Under the pieces are notes generated by a model. That model worked only from the letters and a program-made list of their open reading frames with translations. It ran no database searches and was not told the origin of the DNA. A stretch of DNA of 22,163 bases from Reclinomonas americana ATCC 50394. Its lineage: Eukaryota > Jakobida > Jakobea > Jakobida. A program made the translations under genes and the position numbers. Where the stretch lies: assembly GCA_048213135.1 (NCBI GenBank), contig PS015535.1, positions 8,193 through 30,355 of the forward strand. Reading direction: 5' to 3'. Shown here piece by piece: positions 9,627-16,997 of the stretch. How positions within the stretch are numbered: position 1 is the stretch's first letter; every line of letters begins with the position of its first letter.

Positions 9627-10650
9627 TTCGTCAATGGTGACTGAGGCAATAGATTTTGCGTGTGAGTGTCTGGGTGCAGTCAGTGGAGCAAGCGATTGAT
9701 CTGTATCGAGGGGGTGCGTGTGCGACGCACGATTTTCGCAGTGGCAGTGATTGACACTCGTGTACGTGCACTCGCGCTGTGTGTGAGAGAGACTTGTTGG
9801 AGACGAGAGTGCCAGCGTTCGGATTCTTGCCTCGACATGAAGAATATTCTGCGCTGACTGAAGAATCACAGCGCAGAGTTGTCGACGGTGGCTTCTCGCG
9901 ACGGCTTTGTTTCAGCTTCCGCAAAATGAGACACGCACGAGCGCGCTGCATCGATGGTTTGCCCAGGAGAAACTTGACGACGGCAGAATTCCTTCTGTTT
10001 TTGAAAAATGACGAGCAAGATTCATCCGCCCGACATGGCACCTCGCACCTCTGTAATGCACAAAGCGGGCGCGCTGGAATGATTGCAATAGTGTTCCCGC
10101 GGGGTATTACGTCGACGAGCGGGGCGTCGAGTGGCATCGATTGCGGGCGAAGGGGAGGGGAACGCGCGGTAGTTGCAATCGTGTTCATGAGTGGTGATTG
10201 CGAATTGCACCTGGCCCCAACGTGCAGCGCGCGCGCCTGCGTGCATGCCATTCGCGATCCACCACTGACAGCAAAAGAAAAGCATCTTTCGATCCTCTCC
10301 AGAGCACCTGTAAAAGAATCTGGCCGACTGCACTGAAGGAGACAGTGACGCGCTCCCTGTGCCGCCCCGCTCCCCTGCTGGAGAAACCCAACCGGTACAG
10401 AGACCGAGGAGTGTCTGCACTCGGTAATGCACAGTCTACCCCGCTCCAGCTTCTGCGACTGAAGTTATAAACCAACACACACCCTCGGTTGCCATGCCGT
10501 CAGTGTGCGTGCGAGCCAACTCCCTCGATTCTCTACGTTCCACACAAGAATATTATACCTCTGACATTCTGCATCGTTGCGGCGGCTGGTTCTTCATTGA
10601 CTGCTCTCCGTTGCACGACGGCGCCCTCGCTTGCTTGCTGAGTGCCCGCC
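9627..10650. other. Intergenic region between tandem four-helix paralogues
   Basis: One kilobase lies upstream of paralogue A and downstream of paralogue B. Unlike most noncoding DNA here it lacks microsatellites. A 185-codon + frame (9779-10336) and a 206-codon - frame (9631-10251) overlap each other, but neither reads like a conserved protein. A near-repeat of TTGCAATAGTGTTC (from about 10084) recurs as TTGCAATCGTGTTC (from about 10172). It should contain paralogue A's promoter. I call no gene. Confidence 0.5.
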
Positions 10651-11464
10651 CTACTGGCTGACACTCTGCTGCTCACCGCCGCCAACACCGGTGCCACCAA
10701 CGGCCTGAGAATTCCCGCTTCCCTTCTGCGACTTGCCTTCAACCGGTACCGCATCGGCGCGCTGTTGCTGGTCGTGAATCATGTGGCTGACAGCCTTTCC
10801 CATGTGCTTGATCGGCTTCTGCATCAGCAGCAGAGATCCGATGATGCCGTTGAGGACGATCCACATCCACGTCATGACCGACGCATGCGTAAAGTGCATG
10901 ATCGCAGAATACGTGAGCACCAGCGCTGATACCCACGCGCCAATCCCCACACCGACGACAGTGTTGCGATCCTGCTGCAGCCTGCACATACAACAACAGG
11001 TCGTAGGAGAATAAGTGCATCGTCTTTGTGTACCAGTCGTTGCCTCAAGAGTCACGACGCAACGTGCACAACAGTGTGCTGACAATCACCGACACACAAC
11101 CGAAAGACTGCGTTAAGCGTGAACGTATTGTGAGTTGCACGCTGTGGTGACGATATGAAGAAGTGGCACAGCAACCTGGATCATAAAGCGAAGGGCATTG
11201 GTGATCTCCACGTCCTCTGCCCGCAGCGCAAGATGCAGTGTTTGCACATATCACACCGTTCAAAGGCAGCTACAGTATGTCGAAGCGCAACTGCTAAAGT
11301 AGAACGAGGCCGAGGTGTCAGGAAAGCAGAGGAACTGCACGCCGTTAAGCAAACTGCACAAACCACGGTTAGTCATACCGCCCAAAGCCACAAGAATAAT
11401 GCTCTCGACACACGACGCACCACAATGCAGACTCCACGAGGAAGATGGCGCGCGCAAACTTCAT
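10651..11464 (-). CDS. Four-helix membrane protein B (tandem paralogue of 8875-9626)
   Basis: Exons 11464-11421, 11353-11292, 11216-11176, 11107-11064 and 10981-10651 give 173 residues. The start is MKFARAIFLVESAL. Hydrophobic segments fall at about residues 5-28, 48-65, 70-92 and 96-114, including ALRFMIQSFGCVSVIVSTLL, GVGIGAWVSALVLTYSAIM and VMTWMWIVLNGIIGSLLLM. It aligns with paralogue A through helices 1 and 2 (SALCLLNGVQFLCFP against SVLWLVMGFLCIVVP; FSKDVEITNALRFMIQ against FSSVVGITPEFVHLMQ), and exons 2 and 3 are identical in length (62 and 41 nt). The C-terminus differs: it is soluble, Gly/Ser/Gln-rich and ends GGGEQQSVSQ, with no dilysine signal. Donors at 11291 and 11063 are both GTTGCG. 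Substrate or partner is unknown. Confidence 0.72.
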
Positions 11465-11707
11465 GATTCACAGATCGAATTACGTAGTAGGGTGGATGCT
11501 CGTGTGTGCGCGCGTGTGTGTGTGGGTGCAGGTGGAAAGAGCGAGTCGGAAAAATACACATGTGAGCGAGTCAGGAATTGAATCGTGTGACAGCAGAATC
11601 CGCTCCCTCGAGTGCAAAGGTGAAATCGAGTACAATGAACGACACAAAGTGGAGATGAGCACAACGCAGGAGACATCCAGCGACGAGAGGGACAGACAGC
11701 AGGCACC

Positions 11708-13595
11708 TCAGTAAGAAGTCTTGCTGGTGGCGGTGGCCATGGTGATGGTGTGAGCAGCCGGCGCGCGGTAAGCAGGCTGCGGTGGTGCTGGACTCCACTG
11801 CTGCGGCGGGGGACCACCGCCACCGGGAACGGAGGGAGGCAAAACGCCTCGCCGCAGAGCCTTTTCTCGTTCAAGTGCCGGGAGAATGCTCTGCAAGCGA
11901 CCAATGAGAAGACAACTCGAGGGACGAATGAAAGGGGTGAGTGTGAAACACACGTAATGTGCATGCTGCAGCGACGCCTGCAACTCGGCGATCAAGCGGC
12001 GCGTGGCACTTGTGTCCAGGCCGACTGCCTCCTGAGCGCGCAGATTCTCCTCCTGGTAGGCCATCTTGTAGGTGCCGCGAAGCAGTTGGTTGGTCAGGTA
12101 CCTGCACGTGCATGTGAGTGCGTGACAAGCGAGATGGCGAGTGCAGGTGGGAAGACGACTCAACGCCCACGGAATGGTGACCGAGTGTTGTTGGATGTCG
12201 GCTGAGAGGGGGGAATGGTGTGAGCTTGTGTGGAGAACGAGGAGAAGGCGAGAAGTCGAAAAACGAACCGATGCCAGGAAGAATTCGTCGCCACGCTTCC
12301 TGCGGTGCACAGATGAGCATCATCACAACAACAGACAATACCACTGGCACATGATCACCTTGAACACCTGACAGAGAACGATGAGCAACAGCGGAGTGCC
12401 TATACAAGCCACTGAATGATGACAGACCTCACTGCCCATTGGCGGCGCCGTGGCTTGCAGCTCGATTGTGAGACAGCGACCGGTCTAAACGAACAGAGAG
12501 TTGAGTATTACGCTGGTCCACTCAAGCAGCATGCTTTGCCTCGACGCAACACGGACGATAAAGTCGGGGTTGGGCGGACCCATCTCTCGAATCTGCCGCT
12601 GCAGATGTGCGCACACCTCCGCCGGGTCGTCTGTGCGTCGTGTGTGCCCAGTTAATGCCACACACGCACCACGCAAGACACATCCACCACCGCATACACA
12701 CGTACCAGAGACCCATCCATGGAATCTCGTGCGGTCCTCCTCGCTCAACGCGGCCAGCACCGCTTCACCCGGATCAGTCGGTGGTGCATGTGCCACCTCG
12801 TGAATGACATGTACATGGGTGCATGTTGCCGGCGTGACGTCTGCACGCCATTGTCAACAGAATAGGAAAGGGGCATCGTGAAAGAGGCAAAAGGAGCGAA
12901 CCGTGGTGTTCGCGGTGGTTACGGCGACCGACGAGGCGATTGACGCTGGTCACGACGCCTGCACCCGATCGCATAGAAAGCACTTGAGCCGCGACAGATG
13001 AGATGGAGGGGAGAGAGAGGCAAGACGGCGCAACGTTGCATGCTGTCCACGCCAAAGGCCTGCATCGACCTGGCCAGTACGTGCGTCTGACCATCGCTGT
13101 GCAAACAAGGGAGGGGTGAGTGATGAGAGAGAGAAGAGAGCGAGGAAAGAGGAGGAGGCGAACCTTTTGGTAAAGTGAATGCCCATCGTCCGGCCGCGTT
13201 TGCGGGAGTACGCGCAGTGGAAGTTGGCTCCATTGACATCTACGCGTGCGTGTGATTAATGCATGATGATGAATTCATCTCACTCTCTCTCGCACAGACA
13301 CGCAACTCTCAATGTCTGACTCGCCCGAGCCGCAGCAACTGCAGCAGCACACGGGGTCCTTCTTCACGTGACAGTGGCCAGTGCGATCGAGGTCGTACGT
13401 GTCAGTGGTGCTGCGCAGCATGAGAGAGAGACACAGGGAGCGAGAGAGAGAGAGAGAGAAAACCACAGAGACTCACCAGCAAAAGTATCCGAGTCCGCAC
13501 GAGAAGAGAATGGAGAAGCAGTGCTCGTAGCAGCCGATGCCCACTTGGAAACGCACATGCTGGTCGTCCTCTTCCAGAATGTCATAGTTGACCAT
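11708..13595 (-). CDS. Cys-rich N-terminus, helical protein; minus copy of an inverted paralogue pair (unrecognised family)
   Basis: Thirteen exons (365 residues): 13595-13477, 13410-13307, 13239-13164, 13096-13035, 12958-12902, 12840-12706, 12630-12551, 12484-12428, 12367-12359, 12299-12269, 12201-12165, 12101-11954 and 11890-11708 (TGA). The protein starts MVNYDILEEDDQHV and has a hydrophobic Cys-rich stretch (CYEHCFSILFSCGLGYFCC) that could be lipidated or membrane-associated. A second Cys cluster follows, DPVCCCSCCGSGESD. The middle carries RQIREMGPPNPDFIVR and a WRRILPGI motif. A strongly helical block TNQLLRGTYKMAYQEENLRA leads to a Pro/Gln-rich tail. All exon lengths match the + strand paralogue except exon 5 (57 against 48) and the last exon. 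I do not recognise the family. The 9-nt exon is supported by phase and by conservation in both copies. Confidence 0.78.
13430..13460. repeat. GA microsatellite in intron 1 of the minus paralogue
   Basis: A GA run lies between exons 1 and 2. The equivalent place in the + copy carries a GT/CT run beside the N gap. Confidence 0.85.
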
Positions 13596-14272
13596 GGGAG
13601 AGCGAGTTAAAAGTGTGACTGAGTACGGCGAATATTCCGGGGATAAACCGGCTAACTGACCGGTGCCCGTGCTTCGCGTGACTTGTGGTCCCTGTACCTC
13701 TGCTCTATTTCTGCAGGCCTGGTGGAAGGGAAGCGAGCGATGCAACTCGAATTCGAATTGCAGCTGTCGATCTATGGCTGCGCTGCGCTATAGCTATCGC
13801 GAATTCGAAACTCGAGCTCGATCGCGCAGAATTCGAGACGTCGACAAGCAACAGCTGCCGTGGTAACAAAGTCGAGCTGTGATCAGCATAGACATCAGTG
13901 GAGTTTCTTTCGAGTCGCTCTCAGAGCGCGAATTCGAATGAAATTCAAAGACCTGCGCGTATGCACGCAGAAAGCCCCTATCCCATCAAGCCAGGCGATT
14001 GGTTCGCTATTTGAACTGGGCTATACGCCATCGAGACAGCTGCTGCAGCTGTCGGCACATCAATGGCGATAAACCGTTCGAAAACCCGAGCTCAGTACGT
14101 ACATTGCAATTGCAGTTCCGGATCCAGTTTCCACCTTTCCGATCGTGCGAGTCGAGGTTTCTCTTGCAGAAACGTCAAGACTTTCTCCTTTGCGAATGTT
14201 TGGGCGATGCATCATGCTGGGCCGCGTCCGGATCGATGAGCGGACAATTCCCCGCGGATATCTGCACATACT
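13596..14272. promoter_or_regulatory. Palindrome-dense spacer between divergent paralogues (putative bidirectional promoter)
   Basis: This 677-base spacer separates the start of the minus copy from the gap that should hold exon 1 of the plus copy. It lacks microsatellites and is crowded with 6-base palindromes: repeated GAATTC, TTCGAA and CAGCTG, plus CTCGAG, GAGCTC, GTCGAC, GACGTC, CGATCG and others. A perfect 8-base inverted repeat GACAGCTG/CAGCTGTC with a 3-base spacer sits at 14035-14053. TGCAATTGCA near 14104 and TCGAATTCGA at 13747-13756 are 10-base palindromes. No coding sequence is credible. Promoter function is inferred from position. Confidence 0.5.
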
Positions 14273-14410
14273 NNNNNNNNNNNNNNNNNNNNNNNNNNNN
14301 NNNNNNNNNNNNNNNNNNNNNNNNNNNNNNNNNNNNNNNNNNNNNNNNNNNNNNNNNNNNNNNNNNNNNNNNNNNNNNNNNNNNNNNNNNNNNNNNNNNN
14401 NNNNNNNNNN
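14273..14410. other. Assembly gap (138 N), probably covering exon 1 of the plus paralogue
   Basis: The minus copy's exon 1 is 119 nt and is followed by an intron with a dinucleotide run. Here the sequence right of the gap begins with a GT run and then the exon 2 acceptor, so the missing first exon most likely lies in this gap. Confidence 0.95.
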
Positions 14411-14469
14411 TCTGTGTGTGTGTGTGTGTGTGTGTGTCTCTCTCTCTCCCACACTCACATGCTGCGCAG

Positions 14470-16425
14470 CACCACTGACACATACGACTTGGATCGCACT
14501 GGTCACTGTCATGTGAAGAAGGACCCGGTGTGCTGCTGCAGTTGCTGCGGCTCGGGCGAGTCAGACATTGAAGGTTGCGTGTCTGTGCGAGAGAGTTGAG
14601 AGAGGATTGAGAGAGAGAGAAAGAGAGATGTGTATGTGTGCGTGCATTGATGATGAGGGATTCGGTTGCTCATGCATGGATCGCAGATGTGAACGGCGCC
14701 GACTTCCACTTCTCGTTCACCCGCAAAGGCGGCCGCACAGCGGGCATTCACTTGACCAGCGGGTGCGCCCTCTCTTCCTCCCCCTCTTCACCTCTCGTCT
14801 TCTACGCACTCACTCGCTGATTGGCAGTGACGGCCAGACTCACCGATTGACGAGGTCGATGCAGAACTTTGGCGTGGCCGGCATGCAACGTTGCGCTTCC
14901 TCCCTCTCTGTTCTCTTTCCTCTTTGTTGGTGTGGCTCAACCGCTCCTTGGCGATCGCTGCAGGCGTCGTGAACAGCGTCAACCATCTTGTCGGCCACCG
15001 CGATCGCTTCGGTTTGTCCCCGTTTATGACACACATGCGCTCTCTCTCTCTCTCTCCTTTACCTTTCTTCTTCTGTTCTCACCCTTCATCTTTGCTATTG
15101 TGCAGGGATCACGACAACGACTCACGTTTCCGACATTTTGCGGCACGCCGATCGCGAGATGGCGCACAGGGACCCGGGCGAAGCAGCGCTGGCCATGTTG
15201 ACCGACGAGGACCGTACCAAGTTCCGCGCCTGGGTCACTGGTGAGTGTGGCAATGTGCGAATATCTGGATCAACGCTGGTGTGTGGCATTAATTTGATGG
15301 TGGCGCGCACAGACGATCCGATGGAGGTGTGCACGCAGCTGCAGCGACAGATTCGAGAGATGGGTCCGCCCAACCCCGACTTTATCGTCCGCGTTGCGTC
15401 GGCATGAGAGAGCCATTTGCATGCACTTCACAATGTTCTTATCCTGTGCGTGCAGGCGGATCGCTGCCTGACGATCGAGCTGCAAGCCACGGCGCCGCAA
15501 ATGGGCAACCAGGTTTGTCGTTCTGTGCGTATTATGTTGTTCTGTCTACTGGGTGTTGCTCATCCGCGTGCTGTGGCAGGTGTTCAAGGTGATCAATCAC
15601 GCCAGTTGACGGGTCATTGTCGTCGTGCTGAAGCTCACCCTCTCATTGTGCACCGCAGGAAACATGGCGACGAATCCTCCCAGGCATCGGTGAGTCGACA
15701 GAGATCTTGCTTTTTCTTCATGCATGCTCACTCTGTGACTCCCGAATCAGTTGACATTCAGGAGAACTCTGTCACCATTCCCTGGAAGTTGCGTCTTCCA
15801 ACCTCTCCTTCTCTCTTCCTCTTCTCTTTCATTCTTCTTTCTCTCATTGTTTTCTTCACCTCTCTCTCGGATCTTCCCTCTCAATCCTCTTTGCTGTCAC
15901 TGATTCACCACCAGCTGTACTCTGTGTTTGTTGTTTTACTCACTGACCACTCATTTAACTCACATGCACGCGTGCAGGAGCATGACCAACCAACTGCTCC
16001 GCGGCACCTACAAGATGGCCTACCAGGAGGAGAATTTGCGCGCCCAGGAGGCAGTCGGCCTCGACACGAGTGCCACGCGCCGCTTGATCGCCCAGTTGCA
16101 GGTGTCGCTGCAGTACTCGCACCAGGTGAGTTTGTCTTGGCCCACTTTTTCGCTGCCGTGAGCTCGTACGCCTCACTTTGTCGCGTGCCACTGGCAGCAC
16201 ATTCTTCCGGCACTCGAGCGAGAAAAGGCTCTGCGGCAAGGTGCACCACCGCCCTTTGTGCCGGTGCCTGCTGGCGTGCCACCACCACCGTACGCCACAG
16301 CACCCCCGCCTCCGCACTACGCGAGCGCGCCACCGCCACAGCAGCCAGTCTACGGCGCGCCGGAAGTCGATGTTACCACGTACTCCACCACGTACTCCAC
16401 CACCACGACCACCACCACCAAGTGA
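14470..16425 (+). CDS. Plus copy of the inverted paralogue pair (exon 1 missing in gap)
   Basis: Visible exons: 14470-14573, 14687-14762, 14828-14889, 14964-15011, 15106-15240, 15313-15392, 15456-15512, 15580-15588, 15659-15689, 15751-15787, 15978-16125 and 16198-16425 (TGA), totalling 1015 nt in consistent phase. Shared blocks with the minus copy include the Cys cluster DPVCCCSCCGSGESD, RQIREMGPPNPDFIVR, WRRILPGI, and the helical TNQLLRGTYKMAYQEENLRA followed by ATRRLIAQLQVSLQ. The tail is Pro/Ala/Tyr-rich (PPPPYATAPPPPHYASAPPP) and ends in Thr repeats. It is longer than the minus copy's tail and different from it. An ATG just before exon 2 (14459) could in principle start a shorter protein, but it lies in the conserved intron end. 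Function is unknown. The Pro-rich tails suggest protein interaction surfaces (inference). Confidence 0.75.
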
Positions 16426-16729
16426 GACGCGCACTTGTATGTGTGTGCACCTCAACCTTCTATTTTTCGTTTTATTGTGAGTTGCTTGCGTTTCTTTTTT
16501 GGCAATATTCGTCGTCCTATTGGTTCTCGTATAAAAGATCCCACTCGACTCGCACACCGCATTCCTTTGCGTCACGGCATTCGGTATGCAGAAGTGCTCC
16601 TCTCTCTCTCACGCCTGTCCTCCTCGCTTCCCAGCAACGCCTCACTGGCCTTTCACCACGCTCATCTTGTGCTCGCGAGGCGGGCGGACGTTGTTCGATT
16701 TCGATAGATTTCGAAACTTTGAGAGCACA
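16426..16729 (+). promoter_or_regulatory. Promoter of the tetraspan-EF-hand gene, with TATA box and inverted CCAAT
   Basis: TATAAAAG lies at 16530-16537 and ATTGG (inverted CCAAT) at 16519-16523, in the expected order and about 195 bases before the ATG at 16730. Transcription would start near 16560. The left part holds the plus paralogue's 3'UTR. This is the clearest core promoter in the window. Confidence 0.6.
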
Positions 16730-16943
16730 ATGGGCAGTCCACGCACACCACGCGATGCAGTCACCACTGCCGACGGCACTGCTGGTGGTCCCAGTGGCAG
16801 CGGCAGTGCTCGCTATCGCCAGAAGCGCACATTGCGTATCGGCGTTGGCGCGCTCAGTCGCCCCATGGCTGCCGTCCTCCTCATTCTCACCCTCGCCATC
16901 TTTGCTGTGTGCGCGGCATCGCTGGCCTCGCAGCACTGGGTGT

Positions 16944-16997
<54 letters not shown>

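Noticed and set aside
9631-10336. Overlapping 206-codon (-) and 185-codon (+) frames
   Set aside because: They lie opposite each other, show no domain, signal peptide or splice-linked extension, and occupy a promoter-length intergenic region.
15373-15410. Extension of plus paralogue exon 7 to the TGA near 15407
   Set aside because: It would truncate the protein and break agreement with the minus copy. The GTTGCG donor at 15393 keeps both copies in frame.
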